Assembly (NCBI GenBank): GCA_019914945.1
Contig: CM034108.1
Span: forward strand, 8,682,280 to 8,746,279
Direction of reading: 5' to 3'
Length of the DNA: 64,000 nt
Origin: Typha latifolia
Lineage: Eukaryota; Streptophyta; Magnoliopsida; Poales; Typhaceae
Shown here: positions 1 through 10,494 of the stretch, one piece after another
How the letters are laid out: every line of letters begins with the position of its first letter
How positions within the stretch are numbered: the first letter of the stretch is position 1
Position numbers and translations under genes: made by a program
The notes under the pieces: generated by a model
Told to the model about the DNA's origin: nothing
Databases searched by the model: none
Seen by the model: the letters and a program-made list of their open reading frames with translations, nothing else

Positions 1-247
1 TGCATTCGAACGCACAAAAAACGTTCTCTATATGTGTGAACACGATGCAGGCGTTCGAATACGACGTTTGAACTCGCCCGATCGCGTTCAATGCACATTA
101 TGCATTCTCTGTTACTTGCGAACTGATGCAGGCGCTCGCAAGGGTGTTCGAATGCGACCCCACCTGCTTTCGAATGCGACCAATATGAATTTTATTTTAA
201 TAAAAATAAACAACTAATAAGAAAAAAAATCCTAACTAAGTGTATCA
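1..247 (-). repeat. G1 gypsy LTR, 5' end fragment (reverse)
   Basis: Read on the minus strand this matches the start of the G1 LTRs at 10495 and 26269. The outer end is TGATACACTTAGTTAGG (reverse complement at 231-247), followed by a TTAAAATAAA stretch and then GCGTTCGAACGC-type palindromes (about 1-180). It runs off the left edge of the window. The short open frames here are palindrome repeats read as protein, not genes. Confidence 0.8.
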
Positions 248-490
248 TCCTCACCCCGTAGCACATGCCGCCTCGTGCTTGACAAGGATGAGTTGGCCCA
301 ACCATCTCAGCCCTACATCCTGGGTCAGCTGTTATCTGAACCACCGAGGCCTCTTGAGTCGAGGGCCACTATCCCCAACCCAGGCCTCTGTGGCCACCTT
401 TGGAAGAATTGTGCATTTTGCTCCAACCACTTGATCGTTCAACCCGAAGCCAAGGACCAAATTGGAGATCATATCTGCCTTCTTTTGTAG
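248..490 (-). pseudogene. LINE (L1-type) ORF1 fragment, distal part
   Basis: The minus strand continues the reading frame of 3391-3550 once the solo LTR at 491-3390 and one copy of its target duplication are removed. Just inside comes the residue run YDLQFGPWLRVERSSG, like the GPW segment that follows the zinc knuckle in plant L1 ORF1 proteins. One in-frame TAG follows. It is a dead fragment bounded by a G1 LTR. Family assignment rests on this motif and the knuckle. Confidence 0.5.
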
Positions 491-2647
491 TGTGACACCC
501 AAACTCTAAACATGTGCATGGCACGAGCCCACACGGCACGTGCATAACACCTGACCATTCGGTTAGATACTGACAATCAAATAAACCTGTAGTAACATCA
601 TGATTTTATCCACAACATTTAAACTAAGAATAACTCAAGTCTAACTGTCAACAGCATACAAGTAACCCTACATGGGCCTCACACAGGCCACAACACATCA
701 TCAAGAGCTTTTCACAACTACATATACACAACGGTGGTATATACATAATCATACAAATACAATGTCACCTGCTAAAATATAAGACAATGATACAGATACA
801 CTTTGGAGGATGTCAACTATTACATCAAATAAGATAACTCATCTGGCTTATAACACTAACCACACTCTACTCCTCACTCACCGGCAAGACCTCTAAGGGA
901 GTATCCTGCTCCTCTCGTTCACATAGGTTTTTGAAAAAGAGAAAACAAGAGAGTCATGAGCTAAAGGCTCAGTGAATAGGCCTTACCCCGAATTAGTGAT
1001 GCCAAATAGAGAGTAAATCAAGTACTGGATAATATGAATTAGAAAGAGTATCATGTCATGAATGAGTAAATGAATGTGTCCTCAATAATACATAAATGAA
1101 ATATAGATAACATGTCATAGCTGATAAGAATACATAATCCTCAACAATGAATAAACAGGTCACCATGTCATATGATCATCATAACTCTCTCTCAAATATT
1201 ACACATGATGCATGCTGACCATGACAATGCTATGATATCAAATGCGATCATATATGATGTATATTGACCACTCAATAATCATGTATGTAAGATAATAATG
1301 AAATCATATGCATTTCTCAACATTACAATCATCACCAACATCTCAATATAATATCATCATACTAGACCACTATACACAGTCAATACCTGATACCTGGTCT
1401 CAACATCATGCCTGAAGGCTTAGAGCATACTCTGCCATCCGTAAGGAGTATCTCAAATATAATCATACCCTGCCATCCGCTAAGGGTATCAATATCCATC
1501 CAGACCGAGCACCCACATAGTTGATAGAAACCTCGTGAGGATAACTCGCCACATATGCCTTAGCGAACGGCATGTGTCTGAATGTCTGCTACGTACATAG
1601 ACTAACGACCTCAGACATAAGGCCAATAGGATCGCGACTATGTCGAGCGATCAATCATCCACCAAGCGCGTCCTAACCCTCGCGCCCACTCGGGTATCCT
1701 CACGCTTTCTATCAACTATCCTATCAATCACATTTCATGCTTTCCTTCTAAATGACAGATCATATGTATATCTATCAAGTACGATAGCAAGTCAATGCAT
1801 AACAGAAATTTAGGTGGAATAGGAATCAAGAAAAAATGATGCAATATAGTCTCTGACTGTATCGTCAACACATGCATACTCATACTAATATATTACATGC
1901 ATACTCATGCTACAGATCAACTCGGTATATAATTATAACAGTAGAATCATCTCTAATCATCTCTATATATATCACTAATGTACTCATATCACAGATCAGC
2001 ATAATCAAATGCATGATAAAATATGCTCGATTGTAATCATCTCTAAATAAAATCATATAATCATATTGGAGGCTAAGACATGCATATACATCATATATAC
2101 TATAACCTAATTTGAGAAAGGTGTCTAGGGGATAAGACTACTCACACAACTGCAAATACCAAACCACCACTCGTTCACACTACTACGATAATGATCACGC
2201 CTCGATAGCTAAGTCCACGAGATCTTGAATAGGGGGGCTCGGGATCTGAAATTATTTATAACAAATATGTCAGTCTTTCTATTAATTAAAATTAACCCGA
2301 CAAAAGCATAGTTTCTTGTTGTAATTATATACTCTTCATTTCTATATTTGTTTTTGTTATTTATTAATCATAATTCTATTATTTAATAGTGTATTTAAAA
2401 TATATTTTATCTGTCAATTATTCTCTTTGATAATTAAGAAAATAAGAATTAAGTTACTGCAATTAATTACGTAAGAATATACGTACATAACCCTAATAAT
2501 TACTATTACCTACTTAGGATTAAAATAGTAATTTATATTGCAGGTATTTTGCTAAACATGATATAATTAGAACTATATACTAACTATGATATAATTATAT
2601 TGAATTTGTATAACCTAAATACATTAAATTAACTAAGCTAAACTAAT

Positions 2648-2652
<5 letters not shown>

Positions 2653-2686
<34 letters not shown>
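2653..2686. repeat. (AT)n microsatellite
   Basis: About 17 AT dinucleotides inside the A-family LTR, followed by ATAATTATAT variants. A shorter equivalent is found in the inverted copy near 60770-60796. Confidence 0.9.
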
Positions 2687-2691
<5 letters not shown>

Positions 2692-2707
2692 TATATAATT
2701 ATATATA

Positions 2708-2762
2708 GTGCTGGGCTCAGCCCAGCACCATGCACAGCAAGGCATTGGGCTAAGCCCAGCAC
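2708..2762. repeat. Paired GC-rich hairpins in the A-family LTR
   Basis: TGCTGGGCTCAGCCCAGCA (2709-2727) is a perfect inverted repeat. A second, GGGCTAAGCCC, lies at 2747-2757. Both are retained in diverged form at 23752-23768 and 60680-60765. They lie just after an AT-rich block and before the purine-rich part of the LTR. A structural or regulatory role is possible but not shown. Confidence 0.7.
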
Positions 2763-2784
2763 CCCTTGCAGGGTGCAGCCAGAG

Positions 2785-3152
2785 GAGAGAAGGGAAGAAG
2801 GAGGAGGAGGAGAGGAAGAAGAAAGAGAAGAAGAAGAAGAAGAAGAAGAAGAAGAAAGAAGAAGAAAGAAGAAGAAGGTTGGGCCATAGGGGAGGGGTGC
2901 GACCGCTGGTGGCCACTCAGCGGCCGGCCTCTCGCCGACGGCTCAATCCTCCGGCGGTCCGAGAGAAAGCCGACAAAGAGAGAGAGAGAGATAGAGTGGT
3001 AGAAAGAGAGAGAGAGAGATAAAGAGAGAAAGAGAGAAAGAGAAGGAGGGAAGCTCATCGGTGCTAGTGGAGGTGGCGGCGGCAGCGAGTAGAGAGAGAG
3101 AAGGGGTGTTTGAGAGAGAGAGAGAGAAAGAGAGGAAGATGAGAATGAATCC

Positions 3153-3216
<64 letters not shown>
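2785..3216. repeat. GAA and GA purine tracts
   Basis: Runs of AGAAGA (about 2815-2880) and a nearly pure (GA)n run at 3153-3214, separated by GC-rich sequence. These generate long spurious frames (poly-Lys/Glu/Arg on plus, poly-Ser/Leu on minus) that are not genes. The same tracts appear in the other A-family copies near 23770-24180 and 60420-60650. Confidence 0.9.
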
Positions 3217-3390
3217 CGGTGGGGAGAAGGGGCTGCGGCGGCGGCGGCAGGGGCCCACCACGCCAGCTGGCTCGGCCAGGTTGGCCGGGCCGGTGCTTGG
3301 GGCGCGTGGCGCCCATCTCCGCTGCCACTGCATGGCACGAGCTGTCGTGCCATGTAGTGCAGAATTTTTTTTTTACCTTGAGTTATTACA

Positions 3391-3550
3391 TGTAGCCTCG
3401 CTTTCCACCTGCACACTAGAATCCACCATGTTAGTAGAACCCATCGAGGCAAGGGAAACCTCCCCTTGCCCTAGCATTCTAGCACTAGGCACTTTCCTCT
3501 AATCTGGACAATTCGAGACTCTATGTCCAATCTGGCCACAAGCAAAATAA
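3391..3550 (-). pseudogene. LINE (L1-type) ORF1 fragment with zinc knuckle
   Basis: The minus strand encodes FYFACGQIGHRVSNCP, a CCHC knuckle of the kind found in plant L1 ORF1 nucleic-acid-binding proteins, with the first Cys replaced by Tyr. A TAG stop follows, then an open frame that runs to the TGTAG duplication and resumes at 485 on the other side of the solo LTR. It is broken by the insertion and by stops. Confidence 0.55.
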
Positions 3551-4173
3551 AATTTTGATAAGTTATACAAGTCACTAAGGCAAGTTTAATTAAGTCACGT
3601 AAGCCACTAAGATAAGTTCGATTAAGTCAAGTAAGCTACTAAAAGAAGTTTAATTAAGTCATGTAAGCCTCTAAGACAAATTCTAGTTCAAGTTATATAA
3701 GTTTTTAGGGCTAAGTCTAAGTATGACTCATTATACGCAACATTTATATATAGTTCTTTGTTTATTCATCCAACCATTTAATAAAGAATTAAGAATTGTG
3801 ATTTAGCCTTAGACTATCTTAGGAGTAAGAGTAAGATAATCTAAAAGCATAAGTAAATTAATCATAGTCGTTTATTTTCTTAGGAGTATATCTAAGTTAG
3901 AAATCATAATTCTACCTCTAACCTATAGCCACTATTACCTCAACGAGCCACCCTACCTTACGGTCGTCCACCATCACTCTTAGCCGTCTGCCACCCTTCA
4001 ATGAATGCCATAATGTGGATACCGTTCTATCCTATTCTAACCTTACTTCACTCTTTTATTTATATCTTTTCATCTCGACCTTTGATTTAGGTAAAACATT
4101 ACTCACAAAGCTACCACCATCTATATTTTTATAATTTCTTATGTCTGAATCGGTTCAGATCTAATTCGTAACA
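3551..4173 (+). repeat. N1 element, 5' LTR (5'-truncated)
   Basis: This aligns with 5070-5680 over most of its length (shared CATCCAA...AATAAAGAATTAAGAATT, then GAGCCACC and CCACCCT). It ends TTCGTAACA and is followed directly by a primer-binding-site-like TTGGTACCAAAGCC at 4174. About 100 bp of the LTR start, present in the 3' copy, is missing. The first 130 bp are three to four imperfect copies of a 35-bp unit (TAAGCCACTAAGGCAAGTT, then AATTAAGTCA). A TATA-like TATATATAG is near 3748. Confidence 0.7.
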
Positions 4174-4959
4174 TTGGTACCAAAGCCAACATACTCGGAC
4201 GATGTGAATACGTGATCCAAAGCTAATCCGAGGGAGCAATAATGGAGGATAGAGAATTTATCTCCATACCAGCAACCACCGATGAGGAATCACCCACATG
4301 GGCGAAGGCATTAGTAGACATCGAAGGAGAGCTCTGCGAGGATCAAAAAAGCTCTCCAAATCTTGATGGTAGCTATCTTAGTTTGACACCACTCCCTTAT
4401 ATTGCTAGCGCCATCGACTATAGTGGAACCAACCACCCTGCAACATGAAAGTCCAAACTATGAGGGAGGCGAAGTGCTGGCCCAAATCGCAACCAAAGCA
4501 CAAACTATGAGGGATCCTGCCATCTCTACAAACCATTTCCACCACTAACACAATGCTAAAGCAGCCCCTAGCGATGACCCCATCGTCATCTTCCCTAGCC
4601 GTAGTGGAAAATAAAGGTCGAAACCCTAGTTTTTCACCGATGATGATCGAGACACTTTTGGTCCAAGCCACAACTACCGACACCTTTTTTGAACCACTTG
4701 CACCCGAGTCGGGCCTAAACCGCATGCACTAAGAACCTAGCTCAATCCACTAGTGGTTAGGATTTGGCCCAAGCCACCTACAATTAGGGTAGACTATGGC
4801 TCAAACAAGTGGCCCTAGAGCATAACCCACCGTGGAGCCTTTCTCCATGTGACAAATAAGACCCACATGGAGATCAAGGATATGTAGTTCGAGAATAATG
4901 GAAGATATGGAAACCATCATGGACACATTGAGAACAAAGTGGTTAGAATCGTAGTGTAT
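4174..4959 (+). mobile_element. N1 internal region: non-autonomous LTR element
   Basis: The internal part is only about 790 bp between two LTRs. It starts with a Met-tRNA-type binding site (TTGGTACCAAAGCC) and holds a 68-codon open frame (4242-4448, product beginning MEDREFISIP) in the place where gag would start. No protease, RT or integrase is present, so movement would have depended on another element. The G1 family is a candidate because the N1 LTR start resembles the LTR at 55572. Confidence 0.6.
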
Positions 4960-5680
4960 TGATGCGAACCGGATCAAACTGGATCGCATCATGAGCACAT
5001 TGGGCTCGATGAATCGAGTCTATTTATCTTTTAATTGATTTATGTTTATCTCTTATGTAAGCCCTTAATGCAAGTCTAGCTTAGTCATATAAGCCGCTAA
5101 GGCAAGTTCAATTAAGTCACGTAAGCCACTAAGGTAAATTCAATTAAGTCATGGGCAAATTCTAGCTCGAGTCGTATAAGTGTTTAGAGCTAAGTCCGAG
5201 TAGGACTCATTGTATCCGACCTCTATATATAGAAGAGCTGGGCTTCTTTATTTATTCATCCAAGCATCCAATAAAGAATTAAGAATTATATTTTAGCCTA
5301 TACTATCTTAAGAGTAAGAATAAGATAATCTAAGAGTAGAAGTAAATTAATGATAATCATTTATTTTTCTAGGAGTAGATTTAAGTTAGAAACCCTAATT
5401 CTATCTCCAACTCATAGCCACTATCACCTCCACGAGCCACCCTATATTACGACTGTCCACTACCACCTTTGGTTATCCGCCACCCTCCAACGACCACCAC
5501 AACGTCAGATATCGTTTTATCCTATTCTAACCTTGCTCCATTATTTTATTTATATCTTTTTATTACAACCTCTAATTTAAGTAAAACTAGAGCCATTAAA
5601 ACCATAACTCATGAAGCGACCAACACCTAAATTTTCATAATTTTCTTACGTCTGAATTGATCCAGAATTGGTTCGTAATA
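4960..5680 (+). repeat. N1 element, 3' LTR
   Basis: It begins TGATGCGAACCGGATC and ends TTCGTAATA, against TTCGTAACA in the 5' copy. The first 80 bp resemble the start of the G1 LTR at 55572 (GATGAATCGAGTCTATT versus CAATGAATTGAGTCTAATT). It contains three copies of the 35-bp unit and a TATA-like CTATATATAG near 5221. Many substitutions separate it from the 5' LTR, so the insertion is old. Confidence 0.7.
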
Positions 5681-5714
5681 GGGTTTAAAATTGATTACTA
5701 CCTTATAATAAACT

Positions 5715-6216
5715 AGTCCTCGTTTGGTTCCTACATAAGGGTTTTTAAGGATAGCTTTGTACGCAACTTTTAAATGTAAATTAGATACATATATAATTTT
5801 ATTCATATTTTGTTATTTGGTTATAAAATATAATAATTATATTGAATAAGTTTATGTAAGAATTTATATTTGGTTACTATATAAACTAAGTATATTAACT
5901 ATAATGAAAATCTTGCTTAGAGGATGTTCATCATTTTATTACATTTTGCGACCTGTGATAAGATTTTGTGCATAACTTTAGTTTAGCTTATACAAGGTTT
6001 GACTAAAATGTTTATAAGTGAATGTTTAGTTGCAAAATATATATACAAGGTGCATAACTTTGTGATAAACATTTGTGCATAACTTTGGTTTAGCTTATAC
6101 AAGGTTTGATTAAAATATACATAAGTGAATATTTGGTTGCAAAATATATTAAGAAAAAAAACCTAATTTATGAATAAGTAACCCTTCTGTACTTCTGTAC
6201 AAACCAAACGCCACCA
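5715..6216. mobile_element. MITE-like element upstream of the bZIP gene
   Basis: The ends are imperfect inverted repeats: CCTCGTTTGGTTCCTACAT at 5718 and, on the other strand at the right end, GGTGGCGTTTGGTTTGTAC. The interior is AT-rich and holds an 85-bp tandem duplication (about 5970-6050 and 6075-6155, both reading CATAACTTT then TTAGCTTATACAAGGTTTGA). It has no coding capacity. A DNA-transposon MITE is the best reading. The superfamily is unclear because a target duplication is not convincing. It lies immediately before the bZIP promoter block. Confidence 0.55.
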
Positions 6217-6219
6217 TAA

Positions 6220-6824
6220 TGTGTAAGCAAAACGCTGATAACCACATTTATGGCGGAGATATCAAATTAAAAGTGAGCGGAAAATCTTCGAGGATTCAAT
6301 CTGATTGCCATACACTTGTTGCTATATAGAGCATCTCCTATCCTTTCAGTTCAAAAACTTCACTACAAACATCGAAAACCAAGTCGAAACTGTTGGCCCC
6401 TTTTTCGCAACGAACATGACAAAAAAAATTAATTATTCGCATAAGAACAAAATTTAATTAGTAAATATATGCTAACAAACTTCTATCTCTCTCTCTCTAT
6501 ATATATATGGCAGGAAATGCAGGAGTGTAGTAACTCAAGTTAACCTGTCTCTCTTTCTCCTTCTCTCTCCTCTCCCTCTATATCATCTCTCTTCTTTGTT
6601 GCAAGGAATAGAGCAAGAAGCAGATCTTCTCATACTCGAATTGTTAGAGTGTTAGAGGTTCTTTAATTAGTACTTTCTAGCAAACAAGGTAATAGTATCT
6701 AGTAGATAGATTCTATTTCCCAGTATGGAATTTTGTACTGCCTTTGAAAACTTGAAATTAACTAGTTCTATGTCTCTTTCTTTGTTTTTCTTTTTTTTTT
6801 TTCGTTTTTTTCTCCTCACACCAG
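6220..6824 (+). promoter_or_regulatory. bZIP promoter, leader and 5'UTR intron
   Basis: A TATA run (TATATATATATGG, about 6498-6510) follows a CT-rich stretch, putting a likely transcription start near 6530. The leader seems to be interrupted by an intron: donor AAG|GTAATAG at 6688/6689, a long T tract, and acceptor CACCAG at 6824, one base before the ATG. Sequence 6220-6550 is found again, diverged, at 9187-9530 downstream of the gene. Confidence 0.6.
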
Positions 6825-6825
6825 A

Positions 6826-8440
6826 ATGGGCTCAGAAGGAAATGAAATGGTAACACAAGTACAAAACAAGCAAGAGAGACAAGTTAAGAGTGAAACAAAG
6901 GAGCAGCCTAATGAGGTCCATAAGGTTTCACTCAATGATATTGCCTTTGAATCCTCTACGAAGGAAGAGCTCCCCATGAACCTATGGGCATTAGAAGAGG
7001 CCCAGTTTGTTGCTGATCCGCCCCAACACAATAATCTCCAAGGCAACCTTCTCTTGCCGCCGTTTTTAAACCAAGAGGAGGGAAATCCCGAGACGACGCT
7101 GGAGGATTTCCTTGTAAACGCAGGGGTATTTTGCATTAATCCATCCATTACACCTTGCATCCAACCATCACAAGTTAGTGGTGCTCAAGAATTAGAATTG
7201 GGCCATGAGGTGGAAGAGGAGAGGATTATAGGAAGGAGAAGCATTACTGGGAAAAGAGAAGCTAACGAAGCAGCTGACGTGGCAGCCGAGCGACGACAAA
7301 TAAGAAAGCTCAAGAATAGAGAGTCGGCAGCTAGGTCTCGGGCTAGGAAACAGGTACGAGTCTCGCACCTCTAGCTCGTTGTTCGCAAACAACTCGTGTT
7401 CCTTTGCTTGAAATAAAAAAAAATTATGACAATTTTTGAGTTATATTTTTGCTAATCTTTTAGTACTTGAACTTTTAATTTGCACCTTGGGATTGTGAAA
7501 CATAAATCTCATATTATGCATTCAAGTTGTAGGAACTATTCTACTTCAATGAGTTCCATTAAATAAGAATAGGATGCAGGAAATTGATCCAGCTTCGTAT
7601 GCATATCTTGTAGTGGTTAAATGTAGTTAAATGCAGTGGTAATTAAATGTAATGGTCATTAAATGTTGAGGAAATTAAATGTAGTGGTCATTAAATATAT
7701 TGGTCATTAATCTTTGTTTGATTTCTCACCTATAAATTTCTCATACTTTTCACCTTTTGCTTCACTCAAGTGAAGCCTCTATTGTTCAATTTATTTACTT
7801 TTGTTACTTTCAAGTATCGCCTACTAAAACAATTAGAGAGTTTTAAAGAAAATGCAAAGGGATCGACGAGAAGCTCCTCTTAGTTTTTTTTTCTCTCACA
7901 ATGGTAGGCTTTCTAAATTTCATATATTCAGGCATACATATTAGACCTGGAGGGCGAACGAGACCGTCTCAAAGAAGAAAATGCTTGTCTTCGACGGAGT
8001 GAGGTAAGAAGAAAAAATAAGAAAATTCGAAAGATTACTTTCATAATTAAATCATTCTGAGCATATCCTTGTTATTATGTATCTATCAATCACTGTGCTT
8101 TTATCCTATTGATATAACTCAACTAAGAATAAGTCTAAAGCGAGCAAAACACCATTCTATTTACTATTCTCCAGTGCTATTAAGTTCTGAACTTGTCTTC
8201 TTCTAAATGTGCAGCGAAGATTTCTGAAGATGTTCAGAGAAAATGTATGCGTACATATATTTGCATTGTAATTTATGTTCACTAAAAGTCATTTTCCTCT
8301 ATATATTTTCCCTAATATTTATTTTTTGTATTAATTATTCGGGTGTGCAGCTCCATGAGGAAACGGACGAGGAGGCGACGCAGAACAACATTCAAAGATT
8401 TAACCAAATTCTCAGACGTTGTAGAAGCTGTGCATGGTGA
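6826..8440 (+). CDS. Group A bZIP transcription factor, ABI5/AREB/DPBF-like
   Basis: I read four coding exons: 6826-7353, 7932-8003, 8216-8245 and 8351-8440. All junctions are GT-AG and fall between codons, giving 239 residues. Residues 96-106 are TLEDFLVNAGV, the conserved TLEDFLVKAGVV motif of ABI5-type proteins, and an N-terminal MNLWALEE segment (around residue 50) recalls the MN.DE...IW motif. The basic region RRQIRKLKNRESAARSRARK (about 156-175) continues across the first junction into QAYILDLEGERDRLKEEN. The tail LRRCRSCAW resembles the LRRTLTGPW end of this group. Family members bind ABRE (ACGTG) sites and act in the nucleus in ABA and seed or stress responses. Oddities: the typical N-terminal RQxS phosphorylation motif is not evident, the zipper is short, and exon 3 is a 30-nt microexon. 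Expression is not proven, but the frame is intact. Confidence 0.85.
7612..7716. repeat. 16-bp tandem repeats in bZIP intron 1
   Basis: About six imperfect copies of TTAAATGTAGTGGTCA lie in the 578-bp first intron. They do not overlap the splice sites. Such a minisatellite could vary in length between individuals. Confidence 0.75.
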
Positions 8441-9186
8441 TGTGCCATGCAAACGGGTACTAATTCGACCATGACTCCCAGTCTACACCAAGTAACTCAT
8501 CTATATGAGTGTAAAGCTTTTGTTCAAATCTGAGAGAGAAGAGAATAGATCAATGGATTGCAAGTTAATCAATGAAACTGGGTTACAGCGTTTTTGTCAA
8601 GAGAAAACATTTTCTTTCTTTTCTCTAGATCTTTAGTTGGAGGTTAGATTATCACCATTGTAAATATAGTGCAGTTATTAATGTCAAATATATTGCAACA
8701 TTATATATGTTCCTATGTGGAAATTTGTTCAAGTTGGAAATCTTATTCACAAAGTATATTCAAGAGATATCTATATTCCAAAATGAGAGAAATTGGAGTT
8801 TGAATAGGAAAGCAAAAATTGGACAAACATATATAGAATTGAACAAGGTTTAGTATTCTAAGGAAAGATTTAATTCTAATCAAAACTCATCACGAGTAAG
8901 GTAAAATTAATTTGTGAGGAGACAAAATGGTTAATTCAGCCAAATTACATCATTTAGGCTTCTAAATGAATGATTTAGAACAGTAGTATTTCTTATATAT
9001 TTCAATGAACTCGAAATTCTATTTCATTTATGTCAATCCTGATCCCAAAATTACCTTTAAAATATCACTATACAATATAAATCTTTCTTTCTCTAGAGAA
9101 ATAATATTGAAAAGTACCAAAAGATATGTAATTGAAAAGCATGGTCAATATACAAAAATATTAATTTACCATTTTATTATAAATAA
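8441..9186. other. bZIP 3'UTR and AT-rich intergenic DNA
   Basis: The stretch starts at the stop codon of the bZIP gene and contains a T-rich probable 3'UTR (to about 8760). No open frame beyond random ones, no recognisable repeat and no RNA gene is seen. The 61-codon frame at 9005-9190 has AT-driven composition and no familiar motif. Confidence 0.5.
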
Positions 9187-9530
9187 ATGACTAAGCAAGG
9201 CACTGATCAGCACATTTACAGCATAGATATCGAATTAAAATTGCGCAAAAAAAAATCTTTGAGGATTCAATCAGATTATCATACACCTGTTGCTTGCTAC
9301 TTAGTAAATCCTCTCTATTTTCAGTACAGAAACTTCATTGGAATATCAAAACCAAGGTTAAAACTGCTACCTTTCTTTCACAACGAGAACGACAAAAGAA
9401 TAATTATTCAGGTAAGAACACATTTAATTCATAAACATATGCTAAACTTGTATATATATGGCTGGAGAAGTAATTAAAAGTATAGGAATACAAGTGAGCC
9501 AGTCTCTCTATCTCGTATATATATTCTGTA
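9187..9530 (+). repeat. Second copy of the bZIP promoter/leader
   Basis: It aligns with 6220-6550 in the same orientation. Shared landmarks are GAGGATTCAATC, CATACACYTGTTGCT, CAAAACCAAG, AACGACAAAAGAATAATTATTC and TATATATATGGC. Roughly a fifth of positions differ and several indels are present. No bZIP coding exon follows; a degenerate copia gag does. Best explained as the remnant of a tandemly duplicated bZIP gene. Confidence 0.7.
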
Positions 9531-9683
9531 TTATTCTTCATTTCCCATTTCAATATGTAGCCAATTCCTTTTGCTAACTATTGGTTGCACTTGTACTACT
9601 TTTTTCAAGCATGTAGGAAATTTTGGTTGAGTTTTTTCTACTCCTATTTGCTCTGTAATTTACTGTCTGTTGTGTAAAGTCTA

Positions 9684-10494
9684 CTGCAAGTCTATAGTGG
9701 AAAGATTGGGAGCTTCGTAAAGTACAAGAAACTACACATGGAGAGGCAAGATTGACGGTTGCACAAAAGGTTGATCACAAGAAAAATTATGAGAAAGATG
9801 CAAAAGCAGTTGTAGCTCTACGAAAAAGCAGCCAACGAGATCATCTTCCCATGAATTGCTGCAGCAACAATAGCAAAAGAATCTTGGGACAATCTTAGGA
9901 AGGAGTACTATAGATCTAATAAGGTAATTTCTATGGAACTTCAAACACTTTGTCGTGATTTTGAGAATCTTAGTATGAATGATTCAAAATCCATATAAGA
10001 AATTCTATCTAGAGCTATAAGTATTGTGAATCAAATTAGATCATTTTGAGAAAGTTTATTAGATCAAAAAGTTGTTGGAAAGTTTTGCAATGTGGCTTTC
10101 CAAATTTGTCCATGTAGTGGTAGCTATAAAGATTTATCCTCATATTCTGTAAATGAACTAATGAGATCTTTGCAAGCAAATGAATGGCGACTGAATAAGC
10201 CATCTGAAAAAGGCATTGAGCAAGCATTTGTTTTGAATGTAAATGTATGAAATGACAAAGCTAAGGAATCTACAAATAAGTCAGATTCAAGTTGTGTAGG
10301 AAGAGGCCGTGAAAAAGGCACTTGTCATAGAAGAGATGAAACTAGAGGAAGGGAAAGAGGTGGAGGAAGATCATCCTCAATTGATAACAGAGGCAATAGC
10401 CAAGATAATCACTATGCTAATATCCAATGTCATTTTTGCAAGAAGTACCGTCACATTGAACAAAATTTTTGGAAGAAAGCTGAAGAAGCTAATA
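9684..10494 (+). pseudogene. Ty1/copia gag remnant
   Basis: In the plus frames I read ESWDNLRKEYYRSNK, then ISMELQTLCRDFENLSM and NELMRSLQANEWRLNK, the order seen in the copia gag (UBN2-type) domain. A CCHC-like knuckle CHFCKKYRHIEQNFW with the last Cys lost sits at about 10430-10475. At least three stops interrupt it. No LTR or pol of this element is left; a G1 LTR begins immediately after. Confidence 0.7.

Larger units (their letters stand above)
491..3390 (+). mobile_element. A-family solo LTR, complete, 2.9 kb
   Basis: It starts TGTGACACCC and ends GAGTTATTACA, the TG...CA form of an LTR. It is flanked on both sides by the 5-bp duplication TGTAG (486-490 and 3391-3395), so it is a solo LTR made by recombination between the two LTRs of an inserted element. 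TGTNACACCC starts with multi-kilobase LTRs are known in plant Ty3/gypsy chromoviruses of the Tekay/Del type, but no internal region is present to confirm the lineage. It is non-coding. The distal third holds an AT microsatellite, paired hairpins and long GAA/GA purine tracts. Confidence 0.85.

Noticed and set aside
240..490. Plus-strand frames of 64 and 71 codons
   Set aside because: The minus strand better explains this stretch as a LINE ORF1 remnant continuing across the solo LTR.
2750..3357. Several overlapping frames of 78-192 codons on both strands
   Set aside because: They are GAA/GA and CT microsatellites read as poly-Lys/Glu/Arg or poly-Ser/Leu inside an LTR; no domain and no consistent frame in other copies.
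9005..9190. 61-codon frame downstream of the bZIP gene
   Set aside because: AT-rich random-like composition and no recognisable motif.
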